The notes below the pieces were generated by a model that saw only the letters and a list, made by a program, of their open reading frames with translations, made no database searches and was not told where the DNA came from. DNA of 64,000 nucleotides from contig CAKVEP010000003.1 in assembly GCA_934729465.1 (NCBI GenBank), positions 95,223 through 159,222 of the forward strand. Direction: 5' to 3'. This stretch comes from an uncultured Eubacteriales bacterium (GTDB lineage Bacteria; Bacillota; Clostridia; Oscillospirales; Acutalibacteraceae). Shown here one piece after another: positions 36,709 to 43,220 of this stretch (its first letter is position 1; the number at the start of each line of letters is the position of its first letter). The translations under genes and the position numbers were made by a program.

Positions 36709-37648
36709 ACTATATATTCAATACATATTGCCTATAACTAAAAAACCTTTTGTTTATATTTCAACATTATTTGCAATTGTAGGTGGTTATTACACACTCT
36801 GTGAAATTGAGCAAAATGTATTCAAAACGGATTTTTTAATTGGTTGTTTTAGAAAACATATCGCTTGTTTTATAATTGGATTTATATTAATTACTATTTG
36901 TATTCTCAAAGAAAAATCTGAAAAAAGTTCTTATATTGGCTCGAAAGATACTATTGTTTCTTTGAAATTGGCTAATTTATTAAGCATAAAAAAATCAGCA
37001 ATAGTTATTCCTACAAATACTACATTTGACACAATAATTAGCGACGAATTTATCAGTGTTAAAAGCATTCAAGGTCAATTTCAAAAAAAGTTTTATGGAA
37101 ACGACTATTCAGAATTAAATAATTCTATTAAAAGCTATTTAGATCAATTTCACGCTAATAGTTTTAGTGTTTTACAAGATCGAACAAAAACTAATACTAA
37201 ACGTTATGATATTGGGACAGTTGCAAAAGTCACTCAAAGGGGTCAGCATTTTTATTTTTTAGCCGTTGCTGATGTTTCTCCGACCGGCAAACCTGAAAAT
37301 GTAACAATGCAAAATATGACAAAGGCTCTTGTTGGATTATGGGATTTTCTTTCGCAAGAAGGGCACAATGAGCCAATCACGATACCGGTTATAGGAACTG
37401 GTCGTGGTGGCTTACGAGATGGAACACTTGAGGACGTTGTTCACGAATCTATTTTTTCTTTTATTACAAAAAGTCAGGATGAATTTGTATCAAGAAAAAT
37501 GACTGTGTGTATATATCCACAATCTCTTTCAGATGCTAATGTAACTTGGGAAAACTTATGTGATTATTTACAATGGCAATGTAAATTTAATAATGAGAAT
37601 ACAAGAAAAGCACAGAATTCTTCAGTTCATGGAAAAGGTATTACTTAA
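36689..37648 (+). CDS. thsA: Thoeris type II ThsA, two membrane helices plus macro domain
   Basis: 319 aa from ATG 36689 (AAAGAGA six bases upstream; GTG 36683 is too close to that site). Two membrane segments (about 21-37 and 55-74) are followed by a cytoplasmic macro-type domain (about 90-300) with IPVIGTGRGGL at about 232-242, the nucleotide-phosphate loop. Known type II ThsA proteins have this layout: the macro domain binds the signal from ThsB and the membrane part kills the infected cell. It overlaps thsB, so the pair is translated together. No SIR2 or SLOG domain, so not type I. Confidence 0.85.
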   Translation: MKNWGYKLYIQYILPITKKPFVYISTLFAIVGGYYTLCEIEQNVFKTDFLIGCFRKHIACFIIGFILITICILKEKSEKSSYIGSKDTIVSLKLANLLSIKKSAIVIPTNTTFDTIISDEFISVKSIQGQFQKKFYGNDYSELNNSIKSYLDQFHANSFSVLQDRTKTNTKRYDIGTVAKVTQRGQHFYFLAVADVSPTGKPENVTMQNMTKALVGLWDFLSQEGHNEPITIPVIGTGRGGLRDGTLEDVVHESIFSFITKSQDEFVSRKMTVCIYPQSLSDANVTWENLCDYLQWQCKFNNENTRKAQNSSVHGKGIT

Positions 37649-37666
37649 GATTTATTACTTAAAGTA

Positions 37667-37695
37667 TTGATACTAAACAAGCGCTATGGTATAAT
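37667..37695 (+). promoter_or_regulatory. Promoter-like sequence pointing out of the right element end
   Basis: TTGATA (37667-37672), 17 bp, TATAAT (37690-37695) with no gene of the element behind it. Transcripts would cross the right attachment core. Confidence 0.45.
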
Positions 37696-37707
37696 ATCAT
37701 TACTTCG

Positions 37708-37726
37708 TGGCAACAATATGGCAACA
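37708..37726 (+). repeat. Right integrase arm-type sites (two TGGCAACA, 11 bp apart)
   Basis: TGGCAACA at 37708-37715 and 37719-37726, with the same period and orientation as the left pair. Confidence 0.6.
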
Positions 37727-37826
37727 GAAAATTTTATAGGTAATAGGTATTAGATAATACTGATAGCAGGGACAATGTGAACAATATTACCTGTGCTAAA
37801 ATGTTACAGTTCCAAAACCCTGAATC

Positions 37827-37838
37827 GAGTGGGAATAA
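37827..37838 (+). repeat. Right attachment core (attR)
   Basis: GAGTGGGAATAA, identical to the last 12 bases of guaA. The bases before it (ATC) would also read Ile, so the segment ATCGAGTGGGAATAA could encode the GuaA tail IEWE plus stop. Confidence 0.75.
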
Positions 37839-38069
37839 TCACAGAAAGTCTAAAAAACCAGTAGATATGCGGGTTTGCGGACTTGGCACTTTTCAGGTAA
37901 CCATTTTTGCAATACTTTTTTTCAAAAACGTGTTTTGCAACAGATGAAATAGTTCCCTTTAGCTTGCAAATAAACCTAAAATTCGCATAATTTTTAAGGC
38001 TTCCATCCAAAAAGGATGAAAGCCTTTTTGCATATTTGATAGCGTTCTCTTCTTCGTGTATCCATTAAA
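37839..38069. other. Gene-free left flank of a second, decayed element
   Basis: 231 bp directly behind attR without a gene. TTTTGCAA is repeated directly at 37905-37912 and 37933-37940, and could be arm sites of the truncated integrase next to it. The segment ends with a terminator. Confidence 0.4.
37996..38029 (+). terminator. Rho-independent terminator
   Basis: AAGGCTT and CATCC pair with GGATG and AAGCCTT, followed by a T-run (TTTTTG). It would stop transcription entering from the first element. Confidence 0.8.
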
Positions 38070-38549
38070 TCAGAAATCAAAACTTGGAGGCAAATACCGT
38101 GAAAGAAGATAAGTATCATATATATTTAAGTATGGAAGAACGCAATCAACTGATGTATTTGAGTTCTTCAGATAATCCATAAATAATTCCTGCTCAGGTC
38201 GGGTTAATCTCCTGCGTTTCTTCGTCTTTAAGCAATGAGCTTTTTTCAATTCTCTTAAAACATTATTTGTCGGGTTGTTTCTGATATAGTTATCATCAAC
38301 TGCCATATCAAATATCTGATGAAGAATATTGTGGACACCATCAACCGTTGCAGGTTTCAGTCCTCGCTCATCAACCAGATAATTATAAAATCTCTTAATA
38401 TCAGATTTCAAAAATGTTAAAACTCTCTTAGAACCGATTTGCTGACGGACAAAGGTTTCATACATACATTTGTAATTTTCAAAAGTGTTATTTTTCAGAC
38501 CTCGCTTCAGGTGAATTTTGAAAAATTGATAAGTTTCAAAATTCGGAGA
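38070..38549 (-). pseudogene. Truncated tyrosine integrase remnant
   Basis: Minus strand, open from the TAA at 38552-38550 down to 38070. It encodes a core-binding domain of a phage-type integrase (LKRGLKNNTFENYKCMYETF, then DIKRFYNYLVDERGLKPATV) and the beginning of the catalytic domain (RRRLTRPEQELFMDYLKNS). After that the similarity ends at about 38170, where the sequence becomes the antisense of another gene fragment. The N-terminal arm domain and the whole catalytic R-H-R-Y part are missing, so it is inactive. It differs from the intact int of the first element. Confidence 0.8.
38099..38182 (+). pseudogene. N-terminal fragment of a small mobile-element protein
   Basis: GTG 38099 with GGAGG eight bases upstream, 27 codons reading KEDKYHIYLSMEERNQLMYL before sequence breakdown. 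This start resembles a family of short proteins found on Clostridia ICEs. It is opposed to and fused at about 38165 with the integrase remnant, marking a deletion or recombination junction. Confidence 0.45.
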
Positions 38550-38667
38550 TTACGGATACTTAACTATTTGGCACTGCCAAACGGTATAAAACATAAAAGT
38601 CCTTTCCCAAGTAAGGGAAAAGACCTAATACAGTACGAATCATAATCGAATAAAACAGCAACAAAAA

Positions 38668-38735
38668 AAGCACCGCAGAATTGGGACAGTAAAGAATATT
38701 TCTATTCTTCACTTATCCGGCTTCGTACGGTGCTT
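38668..38735 (-). terminator. Terminator of the ImmA/Com-like operon
   Basis: AAGCACCG / CGGTGCTT arms around a long internal structure (AGAATA/TATTCT), followed on the minus strand by TTTTTTTG. The other parts of 38550-38808 show no gene. Confidence 0.65.
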
Positions 38736-38808
38736 GGTAGTTTAACAAATAAAATTGTTTATCTCCGCTTACTCGATTAGAAATCGTTACGATATTTACT
38801 TGTAAGCT

Positions 38809-39057
38809 TCATCGCCTGCAATTCCTGCCATATCCGTTCCTACGGATTTTTCGGAAGTAAGCGAGATTTAAGATGTGGACATTCTTGCATTTCTGACACT
38901 TCACACTCAAATGTCCGGTTGCGTCTGAAAAAACTCTCTGTATCCTGAACCCACAAGTCGGGCAGAGAATATCACGCTCTTTCAGGCTTTCTGTTTCCAC
39001 TCTTGACAGAAGCAATCTCTTTTGTATTTCAGGTGCTACCTGAGTCTGTAACCTCAT
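38809..39057 (-). CDS. Small zinc-ribbon protein (Com-like)
   Basis: 82 aa. Two Cys pairs, CPTC near 32-35 and CQKC near 54-57, separated by a short beta region (GFRIQRVFSDATGHLSVK), as in Mu Com-type translational regulators and related phage zinc fingers. The C terminus is basic (KIRRNGYGRNCRR), suggesting nucleic-acid binding. The ATG overlaps the stop of the ImmA gene by 4 bp (ATGA), so they are coupled. Confidence 0.65.
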   Translation of the reverse strand: MRLQTQVAPEIQKRLLLSRVETESLKERDILCPTCGFRIQRVFSDATGHLSVKCQKCKNVHILNLAYFRKIRRNGYGRNCRR

Positions 39058-39779
39058 TGCGAAACACCTCCTAAATTCAGTTCATTGGAAATGTACTCAA
39101 GAATATTGTGATACTCAAATAGTCCCATATCTTTCAATCTGATAATCAAGGCTGTATAAGACACTCCGATATAAGCTGCCATTCTACGGATAACTGCTTT
39201 ATCCTTAGAAGTAATGGTATTATCGCCATAAACCTTTATCGGATTTGACTGATTATATTTCGCCAAGGCATTTTCTATAATTCTTTTCGGCATAAGAAGC
39301 GAAGCTCCCATTGTATCTGCCTGCCACTCAACAGACGCAAACATCTGAGCCAGTTCTTCTTTGGAATAACTACGCTCACTGTCATACTCTGTATGAAAGC
39401 GTCCCTCACTCGGCATTGCGTACATCTTACTCAGGATATGATGTGACGCTTCGTGTGCCATTGTAAATCTGTGGCGTCCCTGCTCCCTTTCTGCAAGAAG
39501 GAACTTATCAAGCACGATGGTATCTTTCGGGAAAACAAAGGGAATAATTTTTCCGTCCTGATGTATCAGCAATGGGGTCTGCCCATCTGCCAAAAACCCA
39601 ATCCTGCCTGCGTCACTCTCTGCAAAGGAAGTATATTCAATCTTTAACATCAGAAACTCTGTAATAAAGTGTTCTATGTCAATGAACTGAATAACACGAT
39701 TGCTAAACTGATTAGCATAAGCTGTTATCAAACCTTCACTGATTTCTTCCAGTTCGGCTCGTGACATATAAATACTCAA
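39054..39779 (-). CDS. ImmA/IrrE family metallopeptidase
   Basis: 241 aa. The zinc protease motif HEASH (H-E-x-x-H) lies in RFTMAHEASHHILSKM, followed by VEWQADTMGASLLMP with the third ligand Glu. The C-terminal part is a winged-helix-like domain (MAAYIGVSYTALIIRLKDMG). ImmA-type enzymes cut a partner repressor to induce mobile elements or stress genes. The start TTG 39779 has GGAGGTGG at good distance; ATG 39767 is the alternative. The upstream 39-aa frame ends in TTGA overlapping this start. The damaged lexA-type gene two frames upstream may once have been its target (inference). Confidence 0.88.
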   Translation of the reverse strand: MSIYMSRAELEEISEGLITAYANQFSNRVIQFIDIEHFITEFLMLKIEYTSFAESDAGRIGFLADGQTPLLIHQDGKIIPFVFPKDTIVLDKFLLAEREQGRHRFTMAHEASHHILSKMYAMPSEGRFHTEYDSERSYSKEELAQMFASVEWQADTMGASLLMPKRIIENALAKYNQSNPIKVYGDNTITSKDKAVIRRMAAYIGVSYTALIIRLKDMGLFEYHNILEYISNELNLGGVSQ

Positions 39780-39895
39780 GTTGTGTCCACCTCCGACTCC
39801 ACCTTGTCCGGCGGAGCAACTCCTCCGGCAAAGTTCTGTTTTATTTCCGCACTATCCAAATTGATTAGATAGCGAATTCCTTCAAATGTTTTCAT
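39776..39895 (-). CDS. 39-aa small protein between lexA remnant and ImmA
   Basis: Begins MKTFEGIRYLINLDSAEIKQ and ends in an acidic tail. It has an AGAGGA site upstream and overlaps the ImmA start by 4 bp. No family recognised. Tight coupling argues it is real, perhaps an accessory peptide of the metallopeptidase. Confidence 0.5.
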   Translation of the reverse strand: MKTFEGIRYLINLDSAEIKQNFAGGVAPPDKVESEVDTT

Positions 39896-39909
39896 TAGCC
39901 TGTCCTCTG

Positions 39910-40276
39910 TTATAGTTCTTTGATGATATGGCAAGCCACACCCTGAATGCAGCAATCATCTACAACGATGTCTTTCATTTTTTTATTTTCCGGGTGGAGA
40001 ATGATTTTCTTATTCTCATCATCTCGGAAGTAGCGTTTTAATGTATTCTGATTATCCACAAGGGCAACTACTATATCGCCCTCATTGGCTTCTACCTGCT
40101 TTTTGACAACCACAATTCTTCTCAGCCATCTCTACCAAGTATTTGTATGCTGTACCTCTGGCAATGCCAACAGCTTCAGCAATCTTTGTATTCGATGGAG
40201 ATTGTCTGTTTTGCAGGTAATAATCCTCAATATACTTTTTTATCTCACTCATAAGTTCAGGACTCTTGCTCCTCAT
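39910..40276 (-). pseudogene. lexA-family repressor with an internal deletion
   Basis: The first ~53 codons encode a LexA-type winged HTH (ELMSEIKKYIEDYYLQNRQS, IAEAVGIARGTAYKYLVEMA). The frame then runs into a stop, while the next frame reads the end of a LexA/S24 peptidase domain (VVVKKQVEANEGDIVVALVD, NTLKRYF with the catalytic Lys). The segment between, including the hinge, cleavage site and catalytic Ser, is missing at about 40114. Only a 64-aa HTH peptide can be made. It could still bind the operator upstream, as an uncleavable mini-repressor, or be dead. Confidence 0.8.
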
Positions 40277-40297
40277 ACCTGCACCTCGCTTTCTTTT

Positions 40298-40324
40298 CTA
40301 TCGGAAGCAATCTGCTTTCGATAG
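40298..40324 (-). promoter_or_regulatory. Operator-like inverted repeat before the lexA remnant
   Basis: CTATCGGAAGCA-ATC-TGCTTTCGATAG, 12-bp arms with one mismatch, located between the -10 box and the start codon. Typical placement for autoregulation. Confidence 0.65.
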
Positions 40325-40328
40325 TTTT

Positions 40329-40356
40329 ATTATACCTGATACTCAAAAAATTGCAA
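40329..40356 (-). promoter_or_regulatory. Promoter of the lexA remnant-ImmA-Com operon
   Basis: Minus strand TTGCAA (40356-40351), 16 bp, TATAAT (40334-40329), directly before the inverted repeat. Confidence 0.65.
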
Positions 40357-40476
40357 GTAGGTTTTTCGCAAAAGAAAAGAGGTGTCGCAATTTGCTAACA
40401 TCTCAGTATCTTTCAACATTTCATTGAAAATTCCCGCCCATAAAGGCTTTTTTATTCAAATGAACTTTCATTTTGC

Positions 40477-40503
40477 AAATTGTGCAGACGGTCTGCACAA
40501 TTT
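40477..40503. repeat. Perfect 13-bp palindrome
   Basis: AAATTGTGCAGAC and GTCTGCACAATTT with a single central G. It lies about 70 bp downstream of the WYL gene in otherwise gene-free sequence (40277-40575). The near-absence of a loop makes it a protein-binding site rather than a hairpin terminator. Confidence 0.6.
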
Positions 40504-40575
40504 AAAAACATATCATTTTCATATTCACAATAATTGATTTTTCACACAAATTCTAAATCATTTACGAATCACTAC

Positions 40576-41556
40576 TCACTCTCTTGCATATCCCTCATCG
40601 GCTTTTGCAATCATTTGTCTGTACTGTTCTTTCACACTCTCCGGTGCAAGTATCTGTACCTTACCATTGAAACCAAACACCCAACCGAAAAAAGTAGGAC
40701 TGGCTGATACTTCGGTCTGTACTCTGAAAGAAGTCATATCATACGCAAGGGTTGTCACATCTTCTCCGAAACGGTTAACCATTGTTTTCATCAGGCTGTT
40801 ATCACATCGTAAATCCACAAGAACCTTCTCGCCTGAGAACATAAAAAATACTTCTTTTGTGTAATTCTCAATATCGAAATCATCAGGCATCGGAATGATA
40901 TCCTTAGCAAGTATATCTGGTCTCAATACAATGCGGTCTACTCTGAAATTTATAACCTTTCTCTGCTTTTCAGAATATCCGAGAACATAATAATAGTCCC
41001 CACACCAGAGAAGTTTATACAGACTGAGCTTATACACCTCGCCTTTATTCTTAAGAACTTCCTTCTTTAGTCCTGTGTAGTCGTAATACTGGAATGAAAT
41101 CTGCTTACCACTATTTATGGCTTCATTTATCGTGTCAATAATATAATAAATCTGCTCATTGTCCGGCTTTATCCGATTAACAACATAGTTGTTTCTCCTG
41201 AGTTTTTCCACCTGCCCTGCACTTGTCATTGTATGTATCTTCTCAATCAGTGCATCGCTTTTCTTACTCGTAATAAATTTGGATGATTCTACTGCGTCAA
41301 TCAAAAATTTCAGCTCAGGTAGCTCAAACTTACGGCTTGCCACAAAGTATTTACTCTGAGTGGAATGAATAACAACAATATCCATTCCAAACTCCTGAAA
41401 AGCCGCAATATCCTTTGTTATAGTAGTCCTGTGAGCAGATATCCCATATTCATCATTTAATATATTGATTAGCTACGTTGTGGAAAGCATATTTTCCTCA
41501 TCTGTTCTCTCAAGCAGTATATTTTGTAAATATAAAATCCTTGATTTTGATTCCAT
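40576..41556 (-). pseudogene. WYL-domain transcriptional regulator with an in-frame TAG
   Basis: The full frame runs from ATG 41556 (AAGGAA before it) and would encode about 326 residues: an N-terminal winged HTH (MESKSRILYLQNILLERTDE ... ISAHRTTITKDIAAFQEFG) and a WYL ligand-binding domain (QISFQYYDYTGLKKEVLKNK, NFRVDRIVL). A TAG at 41475-41473 stops it at codon 28 (LSTT-stop-LINILNDEYG), most simply a CAG to TAG change. Restart at 41385 would give the WYL part without HTH. WYL proteins often repress defense islands (BrxR-like), so its loss could matter for the neighbouring BREX genes (inference). Confidence 0.85.
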
Positions 41557-41565
41557 TGATTTCCT

Positions 41566-41867
41566 TTATGAACTACTCATACATATCTCCAAATACTTCT
41601 CCCTAACTCTCTTATTCGTCATATAGGAATAACTGTTCCATCTGTCATTATCAAAGTCTCTTATCTTCCAAGCCCAGAACCCATCTAGTCAGTCATTTTC
41701 TTTACAATCAATCTTACCTTATCATAATCATAAGGGCAATAAAGCACATGTCCGAAGCTTGCACTGTTCTTTTCCACCTTATATGTTTTGACCAGTTTCG
41801 TTGTTCCAGGCTCATATTCCAAAACGTGGTCAATTAAAGAAAATGGTATGTCCGTGTAGTTTACCAC
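41566..41867 (-). pseudogene. Small unknown gene with a frameshift
   Basis: The first frame (from ATG 41867) reads MVNYTDIPFSLIDHVLEYEP and ends at TAG 41687-41685 after 60 codons. The next frame continues at once with LDGFWAWKIRDFDNDRWNSY and ends at 41566, so one lost base near 41689 separates two halves of a ~98-aa protein. Not recognised. Alternatively the 60-aa form is the gene. It lies 21 bp after the cysteine desulfurase, on the same strand. Confidence 0.45.
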
Positions 41868-41888
41868 TTACTTTCCTTAGAAGCCATC

Positions 41889-43013
41889 TTATCCTTTAAT
41901 GACTTTAACAAGAGCCTTTGCAATCATAATTGCGTCTTTTTCTGTATTGTCTCTACCAAACGAAATACGAATAGTACCTTCTGAATACTCAGATGGTACT
42001 CCGATTGCCTTAATAACATGCGAGACTTTTGTATTTACAGAATCACAAGCCGAACCAGTTGATATACAAATTCCCATCAAATCCAAACGATGCAGTAACA
42101 TTTCCCCACTCGTTCTGCGGATAGACAAATTTATATTCCCCGGAACATGATTATTAGAACCATTTCTAATAAAATCTATCTTAGACTTCAGAAGAACATC
42201 GTTAAATGCTTCATCTAAAGCACGTAGTTTTTTATTCACTTTTTCCATTTCATCGCAACTTTTTTTCAATGCAATGGACATTCCTACAATCGAGGCAATA
42301 TTTTCAGTTCCTGCACGCTTATGGAATTCCTGAGCACCACCATCTTCAAATGAAGATATTTTTGTACCTCTCTTAATGTACAAAAAGCCAATTCCCTTTG
42401 GTCCGTTAAATTTATGTGCCGAGGCAGAAAGCATATCCACACCTAAGTTACTGACATCAATTGGAATATGCCCAACTGCCTGAACTGCATCTGTATGAAA
42501 TAAGATACCGTTATCATGAGCTACGGTTGCTAACTCTTTTATTGGTTCAATCGTTCCAATTTCATTATTAACCATCATTACAGAAATCAGCTCAGTATTA
42601 CCTTTAATAAATTTCACTAAATCTTCGCATGATACAACACCTTGTTTGTCAACTGGAAGATAATCCACTTGAAATCCAAAGTGTTCTAATCTTCTACAGG
42701 CATTCAAGATTGCATGATGCTCAATCTGCGTTGCAATTGTATGATGTTTTTTCCCCTTCTCAGCAATCCCCTTGATTGCCCAGTTATCACTCTCCGTGCC
42801 TCCTGATGTAAAATAAATTTCATCTGGTTGAGCACCGATACATTCTGCAATTAAAGTTCTAGCTTCCATCAAGGCTTTTTTCGGTTTACGTGCAAATGAA
42901 TATAGTTGCGAAGCATTGCAATATTCTTCTTGAAGCCATGGAAGCATTGCATTAAATGCATCTTTATCCAATTTTGTTGTTGCTGCATTATCAGCGTATA
43001 TAAAATGCTTCAT
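41889..43013 (-). CDS. Cysteine desulfurase (NifS/IscS/DndA type) at the end of the BREX operon
   Basis: 374 aa, PLP enzyme that moves sulfur from Cys to a carrier as persulfide. FTSGGTESDNWAIKG and IEHHAI are the cofactor region, SASAHKFNGPKG contains the PLP Lys (about 201) and STGSACDSVNTKVSH the active-site Cys (about 323). GAGG lies 7 nt before the ATG. It is 9 bp behind the small zinc protein and co-directional with brxP-brxC-pglZ-brxL. No iscU, nifU or tRNA-thiolation gene is adjacent, so a role as sulfur donor for BrxP, like DndA for DndC, is the best inference. Confidence 0.9.
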   Translation of the reverse strand: MKHFIYADNAATTKLDKDAFNAMLPWLQEEYCNASQLYSFARKPKKALMEARTLIAECIGAQPDEIYFTSGGTESDNWAIKGIAEKGKKHHTIATQIEHHAILNACRRLEHFGFQVDYLPVDKQGVVSCEDLVKFIKGNTELISVMMVNNEIGTIEPIKELATVAHDNGILFHTDAVQAVGHIPIDVSNLGVDMLSASAHKFNGPKGIGFLYIKRGTKISSFEDGGAQEFHKRAGTENIASIVGMSIALKKSCDEMEKVNKKLRALDEAFNDVLLKSKIDFIRNGSNNHVPGNINLSIRRTSGEMLLHRLDLMGICISTGSACDSVNTKVSHVIKAIGVPSEYSEGTIRISFGRDNTEKDAIMIAKALVKVIKG

Positions 43014-43022
43014 AGTTATTCC

Positions 43023-43220
43023 TCACTTAAAAAGTGTACACCCTTCATCCTTAAATTCTTCTATTTTGTCCAGCAAATCATCAACAGTACATCCTAAAAA
43101 ATCAGCCAAACAGTCCATACAATAAAAGTTGGCAATGTCTTTTCCAAGAAGCTTTTTGTTTATGCCTACAGTATCTTTATCCAATTGCTTTTTTCCACAA
43201 GCAATACACTCTTTACTCAT
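43023..43220 (-). CDS. 65-aa zinc-binding protein between brxL and the desulfurase
   Basis: Start chosen at 43220: TAATG overlap with the brxL stop and GGTGAGAG upstream. Two Cys pairs, CIACGKK near the N terminus and FYCMDCLADFLGC in the middle, then an acidic helix (TVDDLLDKIEEFKDEG). This looks like a small treble-clef or zinc ribbon, though the Cys could instead hold sulfur or a cluster. No named family recognised. Tight packing between a BREX gene and a desulfurase suggests a sulfur-relay or adaptor role (inference). Confidence 0.7.
   Translation of the reverse strand: MSKECIACGKKQLDKDTVGINKKLLGKDIANFYCMDCLADFLGCTVDDLLDKIEEFKDEGCTLFK

Larger units (their letters stand above)
23680..37838 (+). 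mobile_element. guaA-integrated mobilizable element carrying R-M and Thoeris cargo (~14.1 kb)
   Basis: Bounded by the 12-bp direct repeat GAGTGGGAATAA at 23680-23691 (the guaA tail) and 37827-37838. Inside are a repressor, xis and tyrosine integrase next to the left end, two ribbon-helix-helix mobilisation proteins, a broken relaxase, TnpV and RhuM genes, then restriction and Thoeris cargo. No type IV secretion genes are present, so this is an IME-like or degraded ICE element rather than a self-transmissible one. Pairs of TGGCAACA sites with identical 11-bp phasing sit near both ends. Confidence 0.82.

Noticed and set aside
36208..37648. Type I Thoeris
   Set aside because: ThsA has no SIR2 or SLOG domain; its membrane-macro architecture is type II.
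23692..37838. Self-transmissible ICE
   Set aside because: No VirB4, VirD4/TcpA or other type IV secretion genes are found, and the relaxase is broken.
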